This document shows positions 1 through 7,199 of a stretch of DNA of 9,185 nt, piece by piece; position 1 is the first letter of the stretch; each line of letters opens with the position of its first letter. Both the position numbers and the translations under genes were made by a program. A model generated the notes under the pieces. The model made no database searches. It had not been told where the DNA came from and saw nothing but the letters and a program-made list of their open reading frames with translations. Source of the stretch: Flavobacteriaceae bacterium (GTDB taxonomy: Bacteria > Bacteroidota > Bacteroidia > Flavobacteriales > Flavobacteriaceae); NCBI GenBank assembly GCA_023301205.1, contig JALZVC010000077.1:1-9185 (forward strand). Reading direction: 5' to 3'.

Positions 1-3
1 AAG

Positions 4-31
4 AAAGACTCCACATTTCCGTGAAGCCTTT
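4..31 (-). terminator. Intrinsic terminator of the tRNA-Leu gene
   Basis: Read on the minus strand, bases 31-21 (AAAGGCUUCAC) pair with 14-4 (GUGGAGUCUUU) around the six-base loop GGAAAU. All 11 pairs form, two of them as G-U. On the plus strand the same two positions become A-C mismatches, so the helix is intact only in minus-strand RNA, the strand of the tRNA. The 3' arm ends in UUU and is followed by CUU at the window edge, a short U-rich tract. It begins 2 nt past the tRNA discriminator base. Confidence 0.6.
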
Positions 32-33
32 AG

Positions 34-115
34 TACTCGAGGCGGGAATCGAACCCGCACGACCGAAGTCACTGGATTTTGAATCCAGCGCGTCTACCAA
101 TTCCGCCACTCGAGC
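34..115 (-). tRNA. tRNA-Leu, anticodon CAA
   Basis: This is an 82-nt class II tRNA read on the minus strand. The acceptor stem GCTCGAG pairs with CTCGAGT, with a G-U pair at position 1-72, and the discriminator is A. The D arm contains TGGCGGAATTGGTAGACGC. The anticodon stem-loop is CTGGA-TTCAAAA-TCCAG, which places anticodon CAA at 81-79 for the codon UUG. A long variable arm (TGAC-TTCG-GTCG) and the T arm GCGGG-TTCGATT-CCCGC follow. The long variable arm and the D-arm sequence are typical of bacterial leucine tRNAs. CCA is not encoded, since CTA follows the discriminator, so CCA must be added enzymatically. Its 5' end lies 2 nt from the stop codon of a nuclease remnant. Confidence 0.97.
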
Positions 116-117
116 AA

Positions 118-276
118 TTAATTTGGTATATTTTTATCTCTAATCTTTCGTGGATTTTCTTTCCCTATCCCAGATTTCCAATACTTTTCTTTTTTTCTTG
201 CCTCAATCCTGCTACAATCTACCTCTTCTGTAAACAGTAAAATAAATGGCGCATATGCTCTTGTTGTCCTTTCTCG
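118..276 (-). pseudogene. C-terminal remnant of a GIY-YIG endonuclease-like protein
   Basis: This open stretch of 52 codons has no start and ends with TAA at 120-118. Its peptide resembles the C-terminal half of the small UvrC-type GIY-YIG proteins common in Bacteroidetes. It has T-R-A-Y-A-P-F (residues 5-11), then hydrophobic LLF and TEE (13-18), then the helix IEARKKEKYWKSGIGKE (24-40), matching the family's usual EARxxExxxKSGxGRE pattern. The acidic residue conserved in the last helix is probably E25 or E30. The GIY and YIG motifs, the catalytic arginine and the start codon are all absent. In this frame a TAG (279-277) lies just upstream, and the DNA beyond belongs to a different protein. 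It cannot be an active nuclease. Recognition is by motif memory, without a database search. Confidence 0.65.
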
Positions 277-590
277 CTAAGGTATTCCCATCATTATTTA
301 AACTAACGGAACTTCCTGACCAGTCTTACTCATTCCATCAATATTTGCTCCTGGTTGTTGCCATTCATTTCCGTCACAGTCAAAAATACGAACTTGCCCA
401 GAGAAATCTCCATTCGTTTCCGTAAATGAGCTTCCAGAGGCCATAACTGCAGCATCACCGTTTAAGACAACAGTACCCCAAAATTGTCTCCTTCGTTTGC
501 TCCTTGAATATCATTTCCTGTTTGGCTCCATTAACCAAAGGTTAGTAAAGGCAGCATTACTAATGCTGTAAATAAATGATTCTTTTTCAT
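275..590 (-). pseudogene. Broken secreted repeat protein (flavobacterial GDxxG/SVSLSxDG repeats)
   Basis: An ATG at 590 opens a signal peptide (MKKNHLF, then ALVMLPLLTFG), which is followed by TAA at 533-531 where CAA (Gln) or a similar codon is expected before WSQTGNDIQG. Reading continues to GDNFG, then needs a one-base shift near 475-481 to resume at TVVLNGDAAVMASGSS, DFSGQVRIFDCDGNEW and GANIDG. A second one-base shift near 317-322 gives SGSSVSLNNDGNTLA, after which similarity ends at about 275. The peptides match about one and a half units of the propeller-like repeat typical of large secreted flavobacterial proteins (WxQxGxDIxGE-xGDxxGxSVSLSxDGxxxAIGA-xxxxxGxVRVF). One nonsense codon and two frameshifts in about 260 nt, plus loss of the remaining repeats and any sorting domain, make it a dead fragment. 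Confidence 0.75.
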
Positions 591-1424
591 GATTAAGTAA
601 TTTAAAATTTTATTGAAATTAAGCAATACTTCTTCAAATTAGCTTCACGTATAGAGGTGAATTAATCAAATATGGAATAGAAGAAGGTATATATCAAAAA
701 AGACTGCATTTTATAGTGCGTCAAATTGATCCTTATTGATTAAACATTTTAGATTTCAAATTCCTTTATAGTTTTATAACTCAAATCGTGAAGCGTATTC
801 TTAATTTGAATTATTTTTCATGTATCTGAGATAGAAAATCAAAATTTAATTATCGCTGTGGTCTTATTCTATATCAATACACAGGCAAAAAAGAAACGAA
901 TTATATGGAATACTTTATGATTGAATTGGTGTAATCCACAATAATCTTTGCTCACGTCTAGAAGCATACTATAGTGGTTAAATACAGAAATAAGACTTTG
1001 TTCCTGGTTATCAAATACAATTTGAGAATAAACAGAAGGAGCAAAAAGCAAGAGTATTATAGTAATAAATTTCATGTAAGGGCTGAATATGGGTTTAAGC
1101 TAATTACTACAAAAGCTATTACTAATAGTATTTATGGTATTACGGACATATTAATTTTTAATATAGAATACCTGGCTGGAGCTAAATTTAAAACTTAATT
1201 CCAACAATGCAAAAAACCTACTCAATTTTGTGACTAATAGCATTATATACAACTACCTTTATAGAAGGTGACTTATAAAGTAACTCGACAAAACAATATG
1301 ATTTGTTTTTTTCTAGTTATAAAATTAAGCTTAGTTAACGGATAAAATTACACTAATAGCATAAGATAAAATATCAATAATTTTTAATATTTTCGCCATG
1401 CTACGTTGTTAATACAAAAAGAAA
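591..1424. other. Long AT-rich spacer, probably decayed DNA
   Basis: This stretch separates the broken genes on the left from the start of the large lipoprotein gene. No intact gene is convincing. The only candidate is a truncated signal-peptide ORF at 869-1075 on minus, listed separately. A plus-strand frame opposite it (974-1198, GTG start) is open but matches nothing I recognise. Short open frames occur elsewhere, for example around 623-738 on plus, and read as ordinary chance or decayed sequence. The promoter for the gene at 1425 should lie near 1300-1400, but I see no exact TTG/TAnnTTTG pair there. Confidence 0.5.
869..1075 (-). pseudogene. Short ORF with a signal peptide, probably a truncated secreted protein
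   Basis: This ORF encodes 68 residues. Residues 1-18 look like a clean Sec signal peptide: a lysine, the hydrophobic run ITIILLLFA, then PSVYSQ, a common flavobacterial cleavage context with cleavage after S17. About 45 residues of plausible mature sequence follow (IVFDNQEQSLISVFNHYSML and on) before the ORF ends in a hydrophobic, unstructured-looking tail (FFFACVLI). No domain is recognisable. The length is far below that of a normal exported protein and no promoter or downstream partner is visible. It sits among other decayed sequence, so I take it to be the 5' stub of a lost gene. It could instead be a genuine small secreted protein or a chance ORF. Confidence 0.3.
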
Positions 1425-4400
1425 ATGCTCAATAGAAAAATACTTTTTCCAGTAATGGTGATTGCAATACTTTGTTCTTGCAGTTCAGATACTAAGGATA
1501 TCAATAAAGATGGTGGCTATACCGATGCGGCTACAACTCTATTTTCTAAAATTAATTCTAATGAAAGTGCAATTAAATTTAAGAATATCGTCCGAGAAGA
1601 CATGGAGTTTAATTTTTTGAATTATCCCTATTTATATACCGGAGCAGGAGTTGCTGTAGGAGATATAGATGGAGATGGCCTTGAAGATATTTATTTGACT
1701 TCCAATTTTGGTCATAATAAGTTGTACAAAAACAAAGGAGATTTCACATTTGAGGATATAACGCAACATTCAAAAACACAGGATTATGATGGATTCACTA
1801 CGGGTGCAACCATGTTGGATATCAATAATGACGGATGGCTAGATATTTATGTATCAAAAGCAGGTTCTCTTAAAAGTGATGACGGAAGACGTAATAAACT
1901 TTTTGTCAATCAAAAAAATGGGACATTTAAGGAAGAAGCAAAACAATGGGGTATTGATGACCCTGGGTATAGCACACAAGCCTACCCTCTTGATTATGAC
2001 AAAGACGGAGATTTGGATTTATATATTGTAAATTATCGTTATGATTTTAGGAATAACACCAAGATAAGTGGTGAGATTCAGAAGGCTATAGAAGAAACCA
2101 CAAGTGACCAACTCTACCGTAATGATGGCAACACTTTTACTAAAGTTACGGGTGAAGCAGGTATTTATAATAAATCATGGGGTTTATCTGGTGCCGTGGG
2201 TGACTTTAATAATGATGGTTGGGATGACATCTATGTGTCTAATGATTATTTAGAGCCAGACTTATTGTACATCAATCAACGTAATGGGACTTTTAAAAAT
2301 GAAGCTAATTCAAGAGTCAATCATATCTCCTTTAATAGCATGGGATCTGACTATGCAGATTTAAATAATGATGGTCTTCCAGACCTTGTAACAGTAGATA
2401 TGCTTGCAGAAAACTACGCCCGTAGTAAGGAAAATATGGCATCCATGAGTACTGAAAACTTTAATGCTATTGTGGATGTAGGCTATCATCATGCCTATAT
2501 GGCAAATATGCTTCATTTTAATAACGGTAACGGAAAATATAAAGAAACTGCTCAATTAAGCGGCATTGTAAAAACAGATTGGAGTTGGGCTCCACTCCTA
2601 GCCGATTTTGATAATGACGGTTTTAAAGACATCTTTATTTCCAATGGCGTTTATAAAGATTATAACAATCAAGATTTTAGAAGAGAACTCAAAGCTCGAA
2701 ATGAAAGAGGGGAATCCATGACATTAGATGCCGTATTAGATTTAATGCCCTCTCAAGCGCTCGACAATTATATGTATAAAAATAATGGTGATTTAAGCTT
2801 TACTAAAGTAATCAAAGAATGGGGACTGGAAGACCCTGGATTTTCTAATGGTGCTGCCTATACAGATCTAGATAATGATGGAGATCTAGACCTTATTGTA
2901 AATAACGTCAATGGAGAGATAGGCTTATATCGCAATAATATCAATGTAAACTCTATTAAAGTCAAGCTTGAAGGTCCATCTACAAATACCTTAGGCATCG
3001 GTGCAGAGATTACCCTAAAAAACGGAGAAGAAGAACAATATCAAAAACTATACGTCACTAGAGGGTTTCAATCTTCTATAAGTCCCTTGATGCATTTTGG
3101 ATTGGGCAATGCAGAACAAGTTCAAGAAATACAGGTACGCTGGCCAGATGGTAAGCTATCTAAGCAAACTAATGTTGCCGCAAATGGTATTGTCACTTTC
3201 AGCTATACAGCTGCGACAGAAGAAGATGATAGCCTACGTTATAGCCCTTCTCAAAAACGATCAGTTGATCCTTCTTCCCTAGGTATTGACTATACCCATC
3301 AGGAAAATGACTTTAACGACTATGACGTTCAACTATTGTTACCTCAAAAACAATCTACAAAAGGAACAGGGATTACAACTGGTGATGTTAATGGAGATGG
3401 CCTTGATGATTTTTTTGTAGGCAACGCTTTAGGAGCAACTGCTGCTTTATATATTCAACAAGCTAATGGCGCTTTCGCGAAAAGCAACGAATCCCTATGG
3501 CAAAGAGAAGCACAATATGAAGATGCAAATGCCCTGTTTTTTGATGCAGATGGGGATGGAGATCAAGATTTATACGTAGTAAGTACAGGATATGAACTTG
3601 CTGAAAATGATGCTAGACTACAAGATCGTTTGTATATCAATTCTGGGAATGGTTCCTTTAAAAGAAGTACGGCCGCACTTCCTAAGATGCTCACAGCAGG
3701 AAAAGCTATACAAGCGGCAGATTATGACCAAGATGGAGACCTTGATTTATTTGTAGGAGGCAATGTAGTTCCAGGTAAATATCCGCTATCCCCTACTTCC
3801 TATTTACTTAGGAATGATAAGGGCAAGTTTATGGATATCGCACATACTAATCCAGACTTACGTACAGTAGGTATGGTCTCTGATGCACTCTTTACAGATT
3901 ATGATAATGATAAGGATTTGGATTTATTAGTTGTAGGAGAATGGATGCAACCTACGTTTTTTGAAAATAAGGACGGTGCCTTTACCAAAGCTCAAGAAAT
4001 AAAAGGTTTAGAACATAGCTCTGGATGGTGGTTTAGCGCTACAGCAGGAGATTTTGATAAGGATGGCGATATAGACTATGTATTAGGCAATCTAGGTAGA
4101 AATAATAAATTCCAACCCTCTGCAAAAAAACCACTTTCCATTCACGCCAAAGATTTTGATGACAATGGGAGTTTTGATGTGGCACTTTCTAAAATCTCCG
4201 AAGGTAAATTAGTACCTGTACGTGGGCGTGAATGTAGCTCTGAGCAAAACCCTTTCCTATTGGATAAGATAGATTCATACAAAGAATTTGCTAGCCTTGA
4301 GTTTAACGATATTTATGGAGAAGATCGTTTAAAAGATGCTTATGTTTATGAAGTCCAGCAGTTTGAATCTGTGTATCTTAAAAACGATGGAGATGGATCT

Positions 4401-4724
4401 TTTACCGTCATTGCCTTACCTAATGTAACACAAACGGGCCCTACACTATCTCTTTTAAATGAGGATGTAAATAAAGATGGAAATCTAGATATCATAGGTA
4501 TAGGCGCCATATATGATGCAGAGGTAGAAACCATACGTTACGATAGCAATTATGGTTATACCCTATTAGGTGATGGTAAAGGTAACTTTACATATAATAA
4601 ATCTTATGATCCATTTATTGATAAAGATGCAAAAGATTTAGCGCAAATAATGATCGGAAATATGCCACATTATCTCGCTGTAAGCAATAACGCATCACTA
4701 GAAGTTTTTACCTACCAGCCATAA
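1425..4724 (+). CDS. FG-GAP/VCBS-repeat lipoprotein with ASPIC/UnbV domain (CRTAC1-like)
   Basis: This gene encodes 1099 residues. The N-terminus is a lipoprotein signal (hydrophobic 5-18, lipobox LCSC, lipidated Cys19) followed by SSD, suggesting export to the outer surface. The calcium-loop motif DxDxDGxxD occurs 14 times. Seven copies lie in the first half (residues 80, 132, 190, 260, 312, 394, 481) and seven in the second (654, 707, 766, 825, 876, 910, 1014). The copy at 825 has K in place of G, and the copy at 910 reads DFDDNGSFD. Between the halves, about 511-595 is an ASPIC/UnbV domain with G-IGAEI, VTRGFQSS, HFGLG and RWPDGK. This suggests two seven-bladed calcium-binding beta-propellers around a linker domain. 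In flavobacteria such proteins often sit in SusC/SusD-type uptake loci and are thought to bind glycans or proteins. No such partner is present here. The substrate is unknown. No Shine-Dalgarno is present, only A-rich sequence before the ATG. Confidence 0.9.
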   Translation: MLNRKILFPVMVIAILCSCSSDTKDINKDGGYTDAATTLFSKINSNESAIKFKNIVREDMEFNFLNYPYLYTGAGVAVGDIDGDGLEDIYLTSNFGHNKLYKNKGDFTFEDITQHSKTQDYDGFTTGATMLDINNDGWLDIYVSKAGSLKSDDGRRNKLFVNQKNGTFKEEAKQWGIDDPGYSTQAYPLDYDKDGDLDLYIVNYRYDFRNNTKISGEIQKAIEETTSDQLYRNDGNTFTKVTGEAGIYNKSWGLSGAVGDFNNDGWDDIYVSNDYLEPDLLYINQRNGTFKNEANSRVNHISFNSMGSDYADLNNDGLPDLVTVDMLAENYARSKENMASMSTENFNAIVDVGYHHAYMANMLHFNNGNGKYKETAQLSGIVKTDWSWAPLLADFDNDGFKDIFISNGVYKDYNNQDFRRELKARNERGESMTLDAVLDLMPSQALDNYMYKNNGDLSFTKVIKEWGLEDPGFSNGAAYTDLDNDGDLDLIVNNVNGEIGLYRNNINVNSIKVKLEGPSTNTLGIGAEITLKNGEEEQYQKLYVTRGFQSSISPLMHFGLGNAEQVQEIQVRWPDGKLSKQTNVAANGIVTFSYTAATEEDDSLRYSPSQKRSVDPSSLGIDYTHQENDFNDYDVQLLLPQKQSTKGTGITTGDVNGDGLDDFFVGNALGATAALYIQQANGAFAKSNESLWQREAQYEDANALFFDADGDGDQDLYVVSTGYELAENDARLQDRLYINSGNGSFKRSTAALPKMLTAGKAIQAADYDQDGDLDLFVGGNVVPGKYPLSPTSYLLRNDKGKFMDIAHTNPDLRTVGMVSDALFTDYDNDKDLDLLVVGEWMQPTFFENKDGAFTKAQEIKGLEHSSGWWFSATAGDFDKDGDIDYVLGNLGRNNKFQPSAKKPLSIHAKDFDDNGSFDVALSKISEGKLVPVRGRECSSEQNPFLLDKIDSYKEFASLEFNDIYGEDRLKDAYVYEVQQFESVYLKNDGDGSFTVIALPNVTQTGPTLSLLNEDVNKDGNLDIIGIGAIYDAEVETIRYDSNYGYTLLGDGKGNFTYNKSYDPFIDKDAKDLAQIMIGNMPHYLAVSNNASLEVFTYQP

Positions 4725-5154
4725 CATAGATTGTATATACGTATTAGTATATTTGAGCTTTTTGGTACAAGAAACCCCTGTATTTGCTCTAAAAAAGGGA
4801 AAAAATGTTCAATTAATAACCTCTTTCGAGTTAAATGTAGTATTTGCTTTGTCCAGTGCTTCATTAATTACTCTAATTGCTTACAGATCTTGTTTCTGGC
4901 AATCACTTGTTGTAAAAACATCTATATATATACCGGTGAATGCTCATAGTTGCCAAGATTAAAAGTAAGGTATGCAACTCCCTGATTAACATATATTATC
5001 TACTCATCCCCACTAGGAAAAAGCTGTAATACTTGTCCTAAGGAAATAAAATGGGGCTGATTTTTTAATTATAAATAATGAGTTCCGGTTAAAATCTAAG
5101 CCACGACCATAAGGGTTTTAAAAACCGTTGCAGCATTCATATAAAACAAAATAG
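4725..5154. other. Spacer between convergent genes, possible decayed coding sequence
   Basis: About 430 nt lie between the stop of the FG-GAP lipoprotein gene and the shared terminator. Two overlapping plus frames (4731-4949 and 4753-4962) are open but their peptides resemble nothing and have no good start context. The minus strand reads more like protein, though in pieces and with stops: GVAYLTFNLGNYEHSPVY around 4980-4925, and VINEALDKANTTFNSKEVIN around 4875-4815. I could not assign a family. It may be an old gene remnant or chance. Confidence 0.35.
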
Positions 5155-5158
5155 CAAA

Positions 5159-5192
5159 AAAAAGAAGCTACCTTTTCAGATAGCTTCTTTTT
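5159..5192. terminator. Bidirectional intrinsic terminator between convergent genes
   Basis: This is a perfect 12-bp inverted repeat, AAAAAGAAGCTA (5159-5170) and TAGCTTCTTTTT (5181-5192), with a 10-nt loop. Read on minus, the stem runs into eight consecutive Ts (5163-5156), 31 nt past the stop of the P-domain lipoprotein gene at 5223. Read on plus, it ends in five Ts and is the first good terminator after the gene ending at 4724. It can therefore stop transcription from both sides. Confidence 0.85.
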
Positions 5193-5222
5193 AATAATAA
5201 ATTATTTGTATGGCGCTTATAC

Positions 5223-6629
5223 TTAATTTTTGTTACGATGTAATTGATATGCCTCTTTTGAACCAAATGATCGCTTGTATTCTTCTTTTGAAAGTTCTGG
5301 TTTTCTAGCCGCTCTAGTTGGTATATCCGCAGATACTCCAGCACCAATCCCATCACAGAAAGCAATCGACCAACTATTTAAAGTACCTGTATCTCCCGTT
5401 TCAGTATCCGAAATACTAAGTGTCCAGTCTCCAGTGATAGATTCATTGGCATAGGTCGCTGCAAAAGTTCCTCCCTGCGGAGCAAACTCACCTGTAAATG
5501 GTGGCTCTCCAGCAGTTATATCAGCACCATCGTCCGTAAAGACCGTTCCTGTATAATTATCAAGATCCTCTCCGTTTCCAATACTCAAATCTAGTGTAGT
5601 ACCTGAAGGAGACACCAATCTAATTTCTAAATCTGCATCCCAAGTATGTGTAATATCTAAAGTAACATTATCTAGAATCGTGTCTACACTAATGTTACCA
5701 CTATCAGTTATAGAGGCGATAGCATTAACGGGATCAGAAATTATGTCTTGACCATCTGTTCCGGAAGTATCATCCATAGTACTCAAGCATCCAAAGTCGC
5801 ATCCTCCATCACTTACAAAAGTACCACTTACAGCGGCACCTCCTACACCAGTACCTGACCAAGTTCCTCCTAAGGCAGAACAAACTGTAGCATCATTAAA
5901 ATACCCGTGAGCACCCGCCCATGAAATTGCCAATGAACCACTGCCCGTTAAAGTACCAGATATAGCACATGTATCTACAAGAGCATTCGTAGCATTTGTT
6001 GCACATCCTGATTGCGCATTAGACATAGACTCCATTAATGTACCTGCATTAGTCATTACCTGAGTGGTAATATCTGTATCATCACCTGTTCCATCACCCG
6101 TATTAAATACAAAACTGAAAGTTCCAGAGGTAATACCTCCATCAAAAACATAGGTTCCTGTGTTCATTGTTACCGCATCTCTTTGAAGTTCTTTAACAAC
6201 AGTCATAGTAGATGCAATTCCATTATGAAGTGCAACACGTACTTGAGGATTAGATCCATCTGCATTTACATCCAATATAAATTGATCTGTTCCTGAAAAA
6301 CTTCTAAACTCAAAAGAGTATTCATTACTAAGGCTAATATTAGATACTAATCGTCCCTTAAATAATATTTCTATCCCATCTAGCGTGGTCAAAGAAGCTT
6401 TGGCAACATCATCATTAATTGCCTGAATTGTTATGACACCACGTTCCTGACTATCATTTGTAGTAAATACACCTTTATACATACCAAAAGGTGAATTTGT
6501 GTAACTGCTCAAATCTGCTACAAGATCTGCAGTGCCTAAATCGGTATTATCCAATGTTTCTTCATCAGAACACGACACAAATGTCACAAGGAAACAAAGA
6601 ATCATTAATTTTGATAATTTCTTCATCAT
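5223..6629 (-). CDS. Surface lipoprotein with C-terminal proprotein-convertase P-domain
   Basis: This gene encodes 468 residues. Residues 1-19 are a lipoprotein signal (MMKKLSKLM, hydrophobic core, FVSC) with lipidated Cys20 followed by SDEE, a strong Bacteroidetes surface-export signal. About 45-290 is beta-rich, low in Lys and Trp, and of no family I can name; it holds C209, C221, C250, C277 and C281. About 305-426 is a P-domain: ITHTWDADLEIRLVSPSG (326-343), TGDWTLSISD (399-408) and GDTGTLNSWSI (412-422). P-domains are jelly-roll modules usually attached to subtilisin- or metallo-type proteases, but no protease domain or catalytic motif is present. There is also no type IX sorting domain; the protein ends instead in a charged tail (RAARKPELSKEEYKRSFGSK). 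It is probably an adhesion or binding protein at the cell surface, by inference. Two ATGs at 6629 and 6626 are equivalent starts. Confidence 0.88.
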   Translation of the reverse strand: MMKKLSKLMILCFLVTFVSCSDEETLDNTDLGTADLVADLSSYTNSPFGMYKGVFTTNDSQERGVITIQAINDDVAKASLTTLDGIEILFKGRLVSNISLSNEYSFEFRSFSGTDQFILDVNADGSNPQVRVALHNGIASTMTVVKELQRDAVTMNTGTYVFDGGITSGTFSFVFNTGDGTGDDTDITTQVMTNAGTLMESMSNAQSGCATNATNALVDTCAISGTLTGSGSLAISWAGAHGYFNDATVCSALGGTWSGTGVGGAAVSGTFVSDGGCDFGCLSTMDDTSGTDGQDIISDPVNAIASITDSGNISVDTILDNVTLDITHTWDADLEIRLVSPSGTTLDLSIGNGEDLDNYTGTVFTDDGADITAGEPPFTGEFAPQGGTFAATYANESITGDWTLSISDTETGDTGTLNSWSIAFCDGIGAGVSADIPTRAARKPELSKEEYKRSFGSKEAYQLHRNKN

Positions 6630-6941
6630 TTAAATATTTTAATTAGTTCAAATTATCTCAAACTATAGTACAATAATAAGACTTTTTTAACATAAAACAT
6701 GGATATTTTGAAAATTCCTCACTTTTTAGATAAAAAGATTGATTTATACGATTATTTGCATATTAACAATCTACATTAACAAATGGATAAGGTTATTCAT
6801 ATTATTAGAGCTACTTAGTTCTCGTATTACGATTGTCTATGGCTCCTTAAAGACTTAGCATTTATATAGGACAACTTAGTGCTTAGGTGATTCTTTCATT
6901 CAATAAAAACACTTAAAAGATCAAAACATACTAAAGATAAC

Positions 6942-6980
6942 AAGTTCTTTTTTTTCTATTACCAAGAAAAAATAGAACTT
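6942..6980. repeat. Strong 16-bp inverted repeat (terminator-like hairpin)
   Basis: The left arm 6942-6957 (AAGTTCTTTTTTTTCT) pairs with the right arm 6965-6980 (AGAAAAAATAGAACTT). There is one T/T-type mismatch in 16 pairs and a 7-nt loop, ATTACCA. On plus the right arm runs straight into two further Ts and then CGCG, so it lacks the long U tract of a classical terminator. It lies 254 nt past the glycosyltransferase stop and 313 nt upstream of the P-domain lipoprotein start. It could end readthrough from the operon or be the body of a small RNA. Confidence 0.6.
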
Positions 6981-7176
6981 TTCGCGTAAGCGTCATACTT
7001 AACATGTGCATCACTGGTTTTGAAACCTTATTAATAAAGTCTAACGAATCACCTTAAGTATATTTGTATCTTTTGTTACAACTACGTTTAATATAGCACG
7101 CTACATTGAGGATTATTCTACATCTTATATACATTGCTTTGAGATTTTTACGGAAAAAATATTAACAACAAGAATA

Positions 7177-7199
7177 CTCATACTATAATAGTATTTGAG
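7177..7199. repeat. Imperfect palindrome after the glycosyltransferase gene
   Basis: CTCA-TACTAT-A-ATAGTA-TT-TGAG can fold as a six-pair inner stem with a one-base centre. A four-pair outer stem closes it across a two-base bulge. It lies 35-57 nt beyond the glycosyltransferase stop. No T tract follows it on the minus strand, so it is a weak candidate for a transcript 3' end or processing hairpin, or a chance AT-rich palindrome. Confidence 0.3.

Noticed and set aside
118..590. Idea that the broken frames are a programmed-frameshift or recoded gene
   Set aside because: There is a nonsense codon plus two separate shifts, no slippery sequence, and a junction to an unrelated family. Decay is far more likely.
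623..739. Open plus frame reading GELIKYGIEEGIYQKRLHF
   Set aside because: It is under 40 codons, has no start codon and gives no recognisable match.
974..1198. Plus-strand 74-codon ORF starting at GTG
   Set aside because: It has no start signal and no recognisable domain, and it overlaps the minus ORF with a signal peptide. Kept only as a finding, not as a gene.
4731..4962. Two overlapping plus-strand ORFs of about 70 codons after the FG-GAP gene
   Set aside because: Their peptides have no family features. Segments such as LSSASLITLIA look like antisense of a helix-coding minus frame.
5113..5126. GGTTTTAAAAACC inverted repeat in the 3' spacer
   Set aside because: The stem is only six bases with essentially no loop and lies next to a much better terminator.
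7059..7066. TATATTTG on plus as a promoter
   Set aside because: There is no TTG at 17-23 nt upstream and no gene downstream on that strand. AT-rich 8-mers of this kind arise by chance in a window this size.
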